Positions 1 to 8,106 of a stretch of DNA of 64,000 nucleotides are shown here, piece by piece. The stretch comes from RCC90-49c sp051016155 (GTDB lineage: Bacteria > Bacteroidota > Bacteroidia > Cytophagales > Amoebophilaceae). Location of the stretch: contig CP136537.1 in assembly GCA_051016155.1 (NCBI GenBank), positions 620,001 through 684,000 of the forward strand, in the 5' to 3' direction. The translations under genes were made by a program, and so were the position numbers. The notes beneath the pieces were generated by a model. The model saw only the letters and a program-made list of their open reading frames with translations. It did no database searches and was not told the origin of the DNA. Within the stretch, counting starts at the first letter, position 1; every line of letters starts with the position of its first letter.

Positions 1-633
1 TCGCTCTTCCTCAACACGTTAGAGGAAATATTCAAAGGGAACAAAGCACTCTTTCAAGGCTATCAGATTGATGGGGGTGACTATGACTGGCCAGTACATC
101 CTGTCTTGTCCTTTAACTTTGCCCAAATTGCTAATGAGACTCGGGAAGCATTTGAGAGTGACCTGAAGGAGTCGCTGGAAGAGCTTGCCGAACTCTCTGG
201 AGTGACGAGTGGAGGGACTTCTTGTCAAGCCAAACTCAGGCGGTTAGTCACATTGCTCTCCAAGAAAGGGCCCGTTGTTGTGCTTGTGGACGAGTACGAC
301 AAACTCATCATTGATAACCTTCACAATCCAGAGACAGCCGAAGCTAACTGCCAACTGCTGCAAAGCTTTTTTGGGGTACTCAAAAATTTGGGCCAACATG
401 TACGCTTCACCTTTGTGACAGGGATCACCAAGTTCTCGCAAGTTTCGCTCTTTTCTGGACCTAATCACCTCAATGACATTACCATGTTTCCTCAGTATGC
501 AGGGATGATGGGTTATACTGAAGGAGAGCTCGTGCAGTATTTTGATAAGCACATCCAGGCCATCGCAGAGGAAAGAACCCAGCAAGGCCAGCAGGTTACT
601 GAAGAAGCAGTGCTATCAGAGATCAAGCAGTGG
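1..633 (+). pseudogene. AAA-ATPase-like / PD-(D/E)XK nuclease, 5'- and 3'-truncated fragment
   Basis: The reading frame is open from the first base, so the gene starts before the window. The translation closely matches residues of the complete copy at 52856-54466, from just after its P-loop through the Walker B-like stretch (VLVDEYDK) to the end of the ATPase domain. Similarity stops at the Trp codon at 631-633. The complete copy then continues with YNGYRF, whereas this copy runs into unrelated sequence that leads to the IS110-family element. The C-terminal PD-(D/E)XK nuclease domain is therefore missing, and I find no remainder of it on the far side of the IS. The family is DUF1703/AAA-ATPase_like, common in Bacteroidota and in amoeba symbionts. 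I infer that IS insertion with loss of the 3' part broke the gene. Confidence 0.8.
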
Positions 634-812
634 AATTCTATGGTAAAAACGAGTTTTTCATCTTTTTTTTGTACAATTTTTACCACGCTCTTCCTGTGGA
701 CTTGTGCAAAACACACTCCCCACTGCCTTAGCTGTGTTTCACTCAAGCCCACAGCCCAACAATCAACAACAATCGTCCTTACTCTCTTTCTCTCTCTCTA
801 CGCTACCATCTT

Positions 813-1808
813 TCAATAGCTAGCTTCGTAATATCTCTCCTCCCGTAGACAGGCATAAATCCGCAATAGTAGCTTGTTTCTTACCGCATTCAGCACCGGC
901 ATCTTCGATTTATCTGCTTGCAACTTCCCATGGTAATACGACGACAGCTCGCTACAGCATTTTATAGCCACCAGTGCACACATATGCAGTAGCCTCTTGA
1001 GCTCCTTGTTAGCCAAAGGTGAGACTTTACTCCTGCCTCTCACACTCGTCCCTGAGCTACAAACAAAGGGCGCTACCCCTGCATAACACGCACAAGCCTT
1101 CGCCGTTGTAATACGCTCAAAGCCATGGGTAACGATTAGTAGCTGACTCGCTGTCACTGCCCCTACCCCAGGCACGGAGCTGATGATAGCTTCCTGATGA
1201 GATACTTCCTCATCTTGATCAATCAGCTCCTTGATTTGCTTTTCTGCCTGCTCGATAGCGCTTTTTAGCTCCTTAAGCACTGGGTTACAAAGGGCCTCTG
1301 TGGCCTGTTGCTCTCTTGGATCGATCAAAGCCTTACTCTCTTTGAGGGGGACATTGAGTTGCCTATTGCCCTTCAAGAGTCTGTTACGCAAAGCCACTAG
1401 CCTTTGTAAGTGCTCGATCAGGGCTTTTTTCGGCTTCCAGAGCTGAGCCTTGTCCCAAAATCGGAAAGCATAGCAAGCAATCCTTTCGGCATCAATGCGG
1501 TCATTTTTACCTCTAGTAATGCCCAAAGACTTCTTAATAGCCAAAGGATTCTCTACCCAAGTGGGATACTGCTCTTGCTCAAGCCAAAGAAGGAGCTGAT
1601 AGGTGTAGATACCAGTGTGCTCGAGACAGCAAAGCACCTCTTTAGGCTTGATACCGTGTTCAAGGAGTTGTTGCTGCAACTGCTCAAAGCCCTGTTGTTG
1701 GTTATCCAACTTACCTACAAGGAGCTTATTGCCCGATTTCAATAAAGAGAAGTCGACCGTATCTTTGGAGATATCAAAACCTAGGGTATAAGTATATTTA
1801 TCATTCAT
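813..1808 (-). CDS. IS110-family transposase (DEDD recombinase)
   Basis: The 331-residue protein has the two IS110 domains. The N-terminal RuvC-like DEDD domain shows its acidic positions in DISKDTVDF (near residue 13), LEHTG (near 62) and KNDRIDAER (near 100). A central helical region follows. The C-terminal Tnp20 domain contains SVPGVGAVTAS and then GTSVRGRSKVS, the region with the conserved serine. The length is normal for the family and the frame is intact, so the protein could be active. It is transcribed towards the truncated nuclease fragment. The start was chosen at the ATG that gives the usual short lead before the first Asp. In this family recombination is guided by a non-coding RNA encoded in the same element. 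Confidence 0.92.
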   Translation of the reverse strand: MNDKYTYTLGFDISKDTVDFSLLKSGNKLLVGKLDNQQQGFEQLQQQLLEHGIKPKEVLCCLEHTGIYTYQLLLWLEQEQYPTWVENPLAIKKSLGITRGKNDRIDAERIACYAFRFWDKAQLWKPKKALIEHLQRLVALRNRLLKGNRQLNVPLKESKALIDPREQQATEALCNPVLKELKSAIEQAEKQIKELIDQDEEVSHQEAIISSVPGVGAVTASQLLIVTHGFERITTAKACACYAGVAPFVCSSGTSVRGRSKVSPLANKELKRLLHMCALVAIKCCSELSSYYHGKLQADKSKMPVLNAVRNKLLLRIYACLREERYYEASY

Positions 1809-1859
1809 AACTTGCTTAAGTCAGGTTAGAGATGGGCATAAAAAAGAGCAACAACTCAA

Positions 1860-2010
1860 TACCTTATTAATGGGTCTTTCTCCCTGCAATTCTATATGAG
1901 TCTGTGTTGCCTTGCAAAGCAGGCAGAGGACTGATTCCACTGATAGGTCTTGCTCCTGGTACAATGGCTAGTTCGCCTCTGCCCTGCTTAATTTTAATAC
2001 TTTTACTACT
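1860..2010 (-). ncRNA. candidate IS110 bridge RNA region
   Basis: The non-coding stretch upstream of the IS110 transposase contains an 11-bp long-range stem with one bulge: 1919-1929 (GCAGGCAGAGG) pairs with 1976-1987 (CCTCTGCCCTGC) around a 46-nt interior. IS110-group elements encode a bridge RNA of roughly 150-200 nt in this upstream (left-end) position, in the same direction as the transposase. A large stem-loop with an internal specificity loop is what such an RNA should show. The stem is visible in the sequence. Its role is inferred from the family. The exact ends and the target- and donor-pairing loops are not resolved. Confidence 0.45.
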
Positions 2011-2078
2011 ATTCTATTGACTATTCTTAATTGTTGTACAACATTCCAAGTCTAAAGGTATAATGGCGTGGATGACTT

Positions 2079-3371
2079 GAGGGCGTTGCAAAACGGTTGT
2101 CATTTCTGATTTACCTCTCAAGAGGTTAGTTTTTTTAATAGGGCTCCTCGTTAGCCAATCGCCTACCTCCTTGTTAAGCACTTATTTGTGATTCTTTGAC
2201 CTAATAGTGGGTGATAACCAACCAAAAAGGGCGTAACTATCCCACAGAGACTCTTAACGCCAGGCCTGGAGCGCGGTATAGATTGTAACATAGCGCCTCT
2301 AGTACATGCTGACTATGCATTTTTGCCTTCCCTACATAACGCGCGCTGCCCGCCTTGAACCAACTCTTTATACTGCCAAACACACGCTCTACTTTGTAGC
2401 GACGCTCCCCTATTAGCCGATTGTACAGACTTGACCAACTGTTTCTTGCCTTCCCTCTTGCTCGTTTGCGTTGAAGACGGCTCTTGAGTCCCTTACTTCC
2501 CAATAACGATTCGTTCGATGCACTACTGTAGCCCTTATCGCCCAATACTTCACTCCCCTTGGGTAGCTCCACCTGCTCTAATAACCGCGACAGATGTTGG
2601 CTTTCGTGCTCACTTGCCTTACTCGTATGAACTGATAACACCAACCCGTTCTCTGCTTCTACTAGATAGTGACGCTTATAGCCATAATACAGCTCATTAC
2701 CCCGCTTCACCCAACTCGCCTCTTGATCTACTCCTTTTTGCTTGACTTCTTCCAAGGGAGGCCTATACTCCCCTGTTGGCAAAGCATATATCTTTTTTCC
2801 TTTCGGGCGGCGCGCTGTTGGCCTAATAGAAGCGTCTACTATGGTTCCTTTTTGGATCAGTAAGCCAAGGATTTCCAATTGCCTATTGACTTCTAGTAGA
2901 AGAAGCTGGTAGGCCTCTGCTTGGGTCAAGACCTTCCTAAAGCGAGAGATCACACTGTGATCAGGGGTAGGATGGTCAGCATTGAGCCCACAGAACTTCT
3001 TGAAGGAGCTCCTGTCGTCGAGTTGATCTTCGATTTGATAGTCGCTTAATCCGTACCAGGTCTGTAAGAGGGACATTTTAAAGAGCAAGAGAGGAGGATA
3101 GGCGCTTCTTCCTTCTTGCGCCTGCCCCTTAGTGTAGTATTGAGTGAGGAGGTTTTCAATAGGCTTCCAATCGATAATCTGGTTGATTTGTTGTAGTTGA
3201 TGATGGGTTCTATTGTTGGGCTGCATAGCAAGGTCAGCAAAAGAAAGTTGGTGGTTGTGGAGCATTGGCATATTGAGCAAGGTTTCAAGGCTACAGAAAG
3301 TGTTCGCTGTTCTGAAAATACCTTTTATGCCGCTTTTAAGCAAACATTTTAAGCCGTTTTGCAACGGCCTC
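2079..3371 (-). mobile_element. IS5-family insertion sequence, copy A (1293 bp)
   Basis: The element is bounded by inverted repeats reading GAGGGCGTTGCAAAACGG at the left end and the complement of GAGGCCGTTGCAAAACGG at the right end. It is the same length as copy B at 15792-17084 and almost identical to it. The flanks are GACTT on the left and GACTG on the right, so the 5-bp target duplication is imperfect (4 of 5 bases). Confidence 0.93.
2237..3271 (-). CDS. IS5-family DDE transposase, copy A
   Basis: This is an IS5-type transposase of about 344 residues. DDE residues are visible as the Asp of GTIVDASI, the Asp of VLGDKGYSS and the Glu of YKVERVFGSIK, in normal spacing. The N-terminal region (HQLSFADLAM, IIDWKPIENLL, MSLLQTWYGLSD) is also typical. 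The start at 3271 (MPMLHNHQ) matches the start of the related copy at 43727-44761 (MPRIDNSQ). The frame extends further upstream into the inverted repeat, but only from a TTG in flanking DNA. Two residue differences from copy B are obvious (Arg/Thr after VDASI and Arg/Gly after QHLS), so the two insertions are recent. The frame is intact and probably functional. Confidence 0.93.
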   Translation of the reverse strand: MPMLHNHQLSFADLAMQPNNRTHHQLQQINQIIDWKPIENLLTQYYTKGQAQEGRSAYPPLLLFKMSLLQTWYGLSDYQIEDQLDDRSSFKKFCGLNADHPTPDHSVISRFRKVLTQAEAYQLLLLEVNRQLEILGLLIQKGTIVDASIRPTARRPKGKKIYALPTGEYRPPLEEVKQKGVDQEASWVKRGNELYYGYKRHYLVEAENGLVLSVHTSKASEHESQHLSRLLEQVELPKGSEVLGDKGYSSASNESLLGSKGLKSRLQRKRARGKARNSWSSLYNRLIGERRYKVERVFGSIKSWFKAGSARYVGKAKMHSQHVLEALCYNLYRAPGLALRVSVG

Positions 3372-3431
3372 GACTGGTACAACCGCGGTGGATACAGTTC
3401 TCAAAAGCACAATGACCGATCTTACAAGCGC

Positions 3432-3683
3432 ATGGACTTCCAGCATTTTCAATTGAGCCGTGCTTTGACAGAACTATTAGTGGTCATGGATTACAAAACG
3501 GCCTCATCTTGTTTTCAAATAGCTACGCAATATTTCAATACGCACCACGTACATTTAGAAAAGGGGTTAGAAAAACGCCTACAAGCTGAGCTAGGAAATG
3601 ATCTGTCGCTCGCTGAGTGCTATCAGCAACATAGTGCAGTCTTTGACCAAGCATTTAGGCAGCTGACACAAGCGTCTTTGTAG
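3432..3683 (+). pseudogene. unrecognised gene fragment next to IS5 copy A
   Basis: An 83-residue C-terminal-like stretch starts immediately outside the IS inverted repeat. The open frame continues upstream into the IS, so the original 5' end was probably lost when the IS inserted. The protein is helical in appearance, with an acidic/Gln-rich end (LAECYQQHS, FDQAFRQLTQ). I do not recognise a family. It could be a spurious frame, but its composition and single long frame suggest a real 3' remnant. Confidence 0.35.
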
Positions 3684-4086
3684 TCCCACACTTTGTAAAG
3701 CGTAAGGCTATTGTATCATTGGGTGACTTTCTTTTAAAAGAATCCAGAGGATGGAGGTCCCATTTTCATATTCTTATCGTAAGTGAATTTTCATAGGGTT
3801 TATGATTGCGTAATTGTCAAGTTGTTTATAGGCTTGTGAGAGCACTTTTTAACGCATGTCCAGCATATTTAGCGCATTTTGCAACAGGCTCAGCGTGTAA
3901 AAGGGATTTAAAACCGTAATTTTGTCAGGAACTACACTGCATAAACGTCCTTAGGTCAGATATCTCCCACAATAACACTGTAAAAAACAACGGTGAGTGA
4001 CTTTTGGCACAGAATATGGTATACAGTGAAGTGAACCTTTTAGTTCAAACAAGTAATCATCAACTCCAATTAAAGTAAGATTAACT
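3684..4086. other. intergenic stretch with an IS5-like end relic, upstream of groES
   Basis: There is no gene in these 400 bases. Positions 3875-3891 (CATTTTGCAACAGGCTC) resemble one end of the IS5-family elements, suggesting a solo relic. A TAATTTTG box at 3917-3924 fits the Bacteroidota -7 consensus TAnnTTTG and could serve groESL, but no convincing -33 element lies 19-21 nt upstream. I see no CIRCE-type inverted repeat. Confidence 0.35.
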
Positions 4087-4365
4087 ATGAGTAATGTAAA
4101 CATTAAGCCCTTGGCAGATCGGGTGGTGGTACTACCCAATGCTGCTGAAGAGAAAACCGCAAGTGGAATCATCATTCCTGATACGGCTAAAGAAAAGCCA
4201 CAACGTGGTCAGGTAGTAGCTGCAGGACCTGGCAAGAAGGACGAGCCGATGACCGTGAAAGTCGGTGACCAAGTCTTGTATGGCAAATACGGCGGTACGG
4301 AGCTTACCATTGAGGGTACTGACTATCTAATCATGCGAGAGTCAGACATCTACGCAATTGTTTAG
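4087..4365 (+). CDS. groES: co-chaperonin GroES
   Basis: The 92-residue protein has normal GroES length. The N-terminal strand (VNIKPLADRVVVLP) is followed by the mobile loop (EEKTASGIIIPDTAKEKPQRGQVVAAG) and the dome region (YGKYGGTELTIEGTDYLIMRESDIYAIV). It forms the heptameric lid of the GroEL cage and lies 47 bp upstream of groEL in the usual bicistronic order. The start is the only ATG that gives the canonical N-terminus. A possible TAnnTTTG box lies about 160 bp upstream; no heat-shock operator is evident. Confidence 0.98.
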   Translation: MSNVNIKPLADRVVVLPNAAEEKTASGIIIPDTAKEKPQRGQVVAAGPGKKDEPMTVKVGDQVLYGKYGGTELTIEGTDYLIMRESDIYAIV

Positions 4366-4412
4366 TTAGTCTTTTGTGAACCATTCATTTTTAACCTTAA
4401 ATCATATACAAT

Positions 4413-6050
4413 ATGGCAAAAACTATACTATTCGACTCAGAAGCACGCGAAAAGCTCAAAAAAGGGGTTGATACGATGGCCAATGCTGTCAAAGTTACGT
4501 TAGGTCCTAAAGGACGTAATGTGATCCTAGACAAGAAGTTTGGGGCTCCTAGCGTTACTAAAGATGGGGTGTCTGTGGCCAAAGAAATTGACCTTAAAGA
4601 CCCTGTAGAGAACATGGGGGCACAGCTGGTCAAGGAAGTGGCTTCCAAAACCGCTGACAGTGCTGGCGATGGTACTACCACTGCTACCCTACTGGCCCAG
4701 TCTATCTTTATGAACGGGATTAAAAACGTAGCTGCCGGAGCCAATCCCATGGACGTGAAGCGGGGCATTGATAAGGCGATCACTGTGGCTGTAGAGGAGC
4801 TTAAAAAGAACTCTAAGCCGATCAGTGGCTCTACAGAAATAGAGCAAGTAGCTACCATCTCAGCCAACAACGACAGCATGATTGGGAAGATGATTGCTGA
4901 TGCTATGGACAAGGTCGGCAAGGACGGTGTCATCACAGTAGAAGAAGCCAAAGGCACAGAAACAGAAGTCAAAGTGGTCGAGGGTATGGAATTCGATCGA
5001 GGCTATCTTTCTCCTTACTTTGTGACTAACACAGAGAAGATGGAAACAGAGCTGGATAGCCCCTACATCTTGATCTACGACAAGAAAATTTCTGCAATGA
5101 AAGAGCTACTTCCTGTACTAGAAGGTGTGTCACAGACGGGTAGGCCTTTATTGATCATTGCAGAAGATGTGGATGGAGAGGCTTTGGCTACGCTTGTAGT
5201 GAACAAAATCAGAGGTGCACTGAAAGTGGCGGCTGTCAAGGCGCCTGGTTTTGGTGACAGAAGGAAAGCGATGCTTGAAGACATGGCCATCCTGACAGGC
5301 GGTACCATGATCTCTGAAGAAAGAGGCTATAAGCTTGAAAATGCTACGCTGGACTACTTGGGTACAGCCGAAAAGGTCAAAATTGACAAAGAAAATACAG
5401 TCATTGTCAATGGTAGTGGCCAGAACGAAGATATCCAAGCTAGAGTGAACCAACTCAAAGCTCAAATAGAGAGCACCACATCAGATTATGACAAGGAAAA
5501 GCTGCAAGAGCGCTTGGCTAAGCTATCAGGTGGCGTAGCGATTCTCTACATTGGTGCAGCCACCGAAGTAGAGATGAAAGAGAAGAAAGACCGTGTGGAC
5601 GATGCTTTGCACGCTACTAGAGCAGCGGTGCAAGAAGGTATCGTGCCTGGTGGAGGGGTTGCGTTGTTACGTACCATTGATGCGCTTGAAAGCGTTCAAG
5701 TAGACCATGAAGACCAAATCACAGGTGTGGCTATTGTCAAGGCATCATTAGAAGCCCCTCTGAGAACCATTGTGGCCAACGCTGGTGGAGAAGGCTCTAT
5801 CGTAGTACAGAAGGTGAGGGAAGGCAGCGATGACTACGGCTACAATGCCAGAACAGACCAGTATGAAAATATGTACCAAGCTGGGGTCATTGATCCTACT
5901 AAGGTGACTAGACTGGCCCTGGAAAATGCAGCCTCTATTGCTTCTTTGCTCCTCACCACTGAATGTGTGGTGGCAGAAGAGCCGGAAGATGAGAAAGCAG
6001 CACCAGCTATGCCTCCAATGGGGGGCGGTGGCATGGGCGGCATGATGTAA
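4413..6050 (+). CDS. groEL: chaperonin GroEL
   Basis: This is a full-length 545-residue Hsp60. The ATP-binding motif GDGTTTATLLAQ lies near residue 86, and the apical and intermediate domains are continuous. The C-terminus ends in the GGM-rich tail (PMGGGGMGGMM) found in group I chaperonins. It refolds cytosolic proteins together with GroES. A strong rho-independent terminator follows 20 bp after the stop, so the operon is just groES-groEL. In obligate symbionts GroEL is commonly very highly expressed, but nothing here measures that. Confidence 0.98.
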   Translation: MAKTILFDSEAREKLKKGVDTMANAVKVTLGPKGRNVILDKKFGAPSVTKDGVSVAKEIDLKDPVENMGAQLVKEVASKTADSAGDGTTTATLLAQSIFMNGIKNVAAGANPMDVKRGIDKAITVAVEELKKNSKPISGSTEIEQVATISANNDSMIGKMIADAMDKVGKDGVITVEEAKGTETEVKVVEGMEFDRGYLSPYFVTNTEKMETELDSPYILIYDKKISAMKELLPVLEGVSQTGRPLLIIAEDVDGEALATLVVNKIRGALKVAAVKAPGFGDRRKAMLEDMAILTGGTMISEERGYKLENATLDYLGTAEKVKIDKENTVIVNGSGQNEDIQARVNQLKAQIESTTSDYDKEKLQERLAKLSGGVAILYIGAATEVEMKEKKDRVDDALHATRAAVQEGIVPGGGVALLRTIDALESVQVDHEDQITGVAIVKASLEAPLRTIVANAGGEGSIVVQKVREGSDDYGYNARTDQYENMYQAGVIDPTKVTRLALENAASIASLLLTTECVVAEEPEDEKAAPAMPPMGGGGMGGMM

Positions 6051-6073
6051 GTCCAGCACAGCTGTGCACACCT

Positions 6074-6104
6074 AAAACCCGAGCCTTACAGGCTCGGGTT
6101 TTTT
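6074..6104 (+). terminator. rho-independent terminator of groESL
   Basis: A 9-bp perfect stem (ACCCGAGCC at 6077-6085 with its complement at 6091-6099) encloses the loop TTACA and is followed by a run of T residues. It sits directly downstream of groEL. Confidence 0.93.
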
Positions 6105-6144
6105 CTTACAACGACAGGAAGGTCTTTAATTTGCGGTCGAAGCT

Positions 6145-6969
6145 TTGCACCAAGATGTTATGACTTTTAGTAGGCTATCAAAAAATTATGCAACCATAAG
6201 ATCACACAATAATACGGTGATCTCACAGTGCATTCAGTCAGGTTTATGCCTTCTGGTAGTACTTTTCTGCTATGCATGCAATGAGCGTAGTCCTCAGGTG
6301 GCAACCAGTGAGGTGGGCCAACGAATTCTAGGACTCAAGCACGCCCGGAAATTTGAGTCATATAAGGTTGAGTTATATACAATAGATCAATTCCTGGCCG
6401 ACAAAGAGTGCGACCAGCTCGTCGCTATCATTGAAAAACACTTAGTTCCCTCAGCACTTGCTGGGAAAGACACCAACCCCCATAATACACAAGGCCAAAA
6501 AATTAGAACAAGCCGTACGACCCACCTATCATCAGTCACTGATGCAGCAGAAAAGGCCTATATGCACTCGATAGCGCAAAAAATAAGTCGGAAAATAGGT
6601 ATTTCTCTAGACTACGCAGAAGACATACAAGGACAATGCTATCTGCCAGGCCAAGAGTTTAAGGAACACCTCGGTGCCTTTGAGCCAGGGACAACCATTT
6701 GGGAGGAGAGTGGTGGCTTGGCACAAGGCAACAGAACATGGACTTTCATGATCTACTTGACTGACGTTGAAGAAGGTGGCACTACTTACTTCTCCAAGTT
6801 AGGCCATCATTTTTTTCCGAAAAAAGGGCAAGCAGTCGTCTGGAATAACCTGTAAGAAGACAATAGTCGAAATCTAGCTACTTACCATAGCGGCCAGCCT
6901 GTTAGGAAAGGGAAAAAAGTAATCATTACGCAGTGGTTCAGGCAATACAGCAAAGCTGGGAAGGGATAG
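6145..6969 (+). pseudogene. prolyl-4-hydroxylase-like 2OG-Fe(II) oxygenase lipoprotein, decayed
   Basis: The first part has a hydrophobic segment ending in CYAC, probably a lipoprotein signal, and then a P4H-type fold (YTIDQFLADKECDQLV...). The strand GQEFKEHLGAFEP is where active enzymes carry H-x-D; here the sequence is H-L-G, so the iron-binding Asp is missing. A TAA at 6853-6855 stops the frame after GQAVVWNNL. The same frame continues open to 6969 with EDNSRNLATYHSG, QPVRKGKKVIITQW and FRQYS, which hold the distal iron-binding His and the Lys/Arg that binds 2-oxoglutarate. The gene is thus damaged twice. It is preceded by the groEL terminator. A second, intact oxygenase is at 10316-11296. 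Confidence 0.82.
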
Positions 6970-7145
6970 GATGTACAAGATTTAAAAGCTATCTTTTTAT
7001 AAAACAAGGTGTCCAAAAAACGCTTGTAAACTTTAAAAACAGCTTATCTTCTGGACTAGTAAGGTTTTTAAATTACAAATCAGTTGATCACTCAAGCACA
7101 ATGCCCCCCATCAGCACTCCTCAACCTCTTTAATTACAAAAGCCT

Positions 7146-7454
7146 ATGGCAGAAGCAGCAAGGTCTACCGATATCCATAGTTGTCCCTTAGAGACTCCAG
7201 GAACGCCACCTATTCCTCATGAAGTAGGGGGCGTGATCACCGTAGGCTGTCCCACAGTACTTATCGGGGGACTTCCTGCAGCCAGAGTAGGCGACCAACT
7301 TACTTGTGTTGGTCCACCGCCTCATCCAGATACGGTTTTGATGGGGTCTACCACTGTATATATAGGAAAAATGCCTGCTGCCAGAAAAGGAGACCCTACT
7401 GCCATGGGCGGTTCAATACAGTTTGGCGCGCTGAACGTAACCATAGGAGGATAA
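7146..7454 (+). CDS. PAAR-domain spike protein
   Basis: The 102-residue protein is made of PAAR repeats: GGVITVGCPTVLIGGLPAARVGD, then CVGPPPHPDTVLMGSTTVYIGKMPAARKGDPTAMGG. The central P(x)AAR(x)GD motif occurs twice. PAAR proteins cap the tip of the VgrG-like spike in type VI secretion and Afp-type contractile injection systems. No toxin domain is attached. The gene lies 4 bp upstream of a gp25-like baseplate gene, forming a two-gene operon. No sheath, tube or VgrG gene is seen nearby, so the rest of the apparatus must be elsewhere, as in other Bacteroidota symbionts with a scattered system. Confidence 0.9.
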   Translation: MAEAARSTDIHSCPLETPGTPPIPHEVGGVITVGCPTVLIGGLPAARVGDQLTCVGPPPHPDTVLMGSTTVYIGKMPAARKGDPTAMGGSIQFGALNVTIGG

Positions 7455-7458
7455 GACC

Positions 7459-7869
7459 ATGGATAAGGAAACCACTTTTTTAGGAAGGGGTTGGGCCTTT
7501 CCGCCTTCTTTTAACTACCACAGCGGGACAGTAGAAATGGTCAAAGATGAGCAAGACATCAAAGAAAGTCTGCACATTCTGCTTTCTACCACACCAGGAG
7601 AACGGCCTATGGAGCCTAAATATGGCTGTAATCTTAGCCCGCTAGCGTTTCAGCGCCTAGATTTAAACCTAGAAACTTTTATGGTTAACAACATCAAGCA
7701 GTCTATCCTAACCCACGAACCTAGAATCCGCGTTGATGCTGTTGAAATTGACACAGAAGATAGACTAGAAGGAATGATCGGAATTAGGGTAGCCTACACC
7801 ATTAGAGCCACTAATTCGCCACAGAATATGGTCTATCCTTATTATTTTGAGCAAGTGGCTGTGACTTAA
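7459..7869 (+). CDS. GPW/gp25-family baseplate wedge protein
   Basis: The 136-residue protein has the gp25 signature of a mixed sheet after DIKESLHILLSTTPGERPMEPKYGCNL. The stretch TTPGER..P.YG is the conserved core found in phage T4 gp25, TssE and Afp9-like proteins. It forms part of the baseplate wedge that triggers sheath contraction. It directly follows the PAAR gene, supporting a contractile injection system role rather than a stray phage remnant. About 240 bp without features separate it from asnS, which runs the other way. Confidence 0.87.
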   Translation: MDKETTFLGRGWAFPPSFNYHSGTVEMVKDEQDIKESLHILLSTTPGERPMEPKYGCNLSPLAFQRLDLNLETFMVNNIKQSILTHEPRIRVDAVEIDTEDRLEGMIGIRVAYTIRATNSPQNMVYPYYFEQVAVT

Positions 7870-8106
7870 TGACCTTTGTAGCTCTTTTTGTAGAGCAAAT
7901 ATTTTGGGCTTATGCCATAGATTTATTCCCATCTGGCGCGAAACTTGTGCCATGACAATGACCTAGCAGCCCCTACTAGTGCCAGTGTTTTTTACTTGGG
8001 CTAGAAGCAGGCGTTTTTCTTCTGTAGGCCAGGCAATGGGAACGCATGAAGAACTTCCGCGCTAGAGGGGAGCAAATAACCCAATAGATCAATAGTCTAA
8101 TAACCA

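Larger units (their letters stand above)
634..2050 (-). mobile_element. IS110-family insertion sequence (approximate limits)
   Basis: This covers the transposase gene at 813-1808, a 3' flank of about 180 bp and an upstream non-coding flank of about 240 bp. The left limit is set where similarity to the intact nuclease gene ends (633). The right limit is only estimated, because IS110 elements have no clear terminal inverted repeats and the host gene does not resume. The long structured non-coding segment upstream of the transposase is typical of the IS110 group, where it encodes the guide (bridge) RNA. Confidence 0.6.

Noticed and set aside
3272..3382. Longer N-terminus for the IS5 transposases
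   Set aside because: The extra frame runs through the inverted repeat into flanking DNA and starts at TTG; the related copy C begins at the position equivalent to 3271.
3917..3924. Firm groESL promoter call at the TAATTTTG box
   Set aside because: No -33 element at a suitable distance and a long leader of about 160 nt; kept only as a remark.
6970..7133. Small frame reading through 6933-7133 after the hydroxylase
   Set aside because: It overlaps the true C-terminal frame of the hydroxylase in another register and has no recognisable features.
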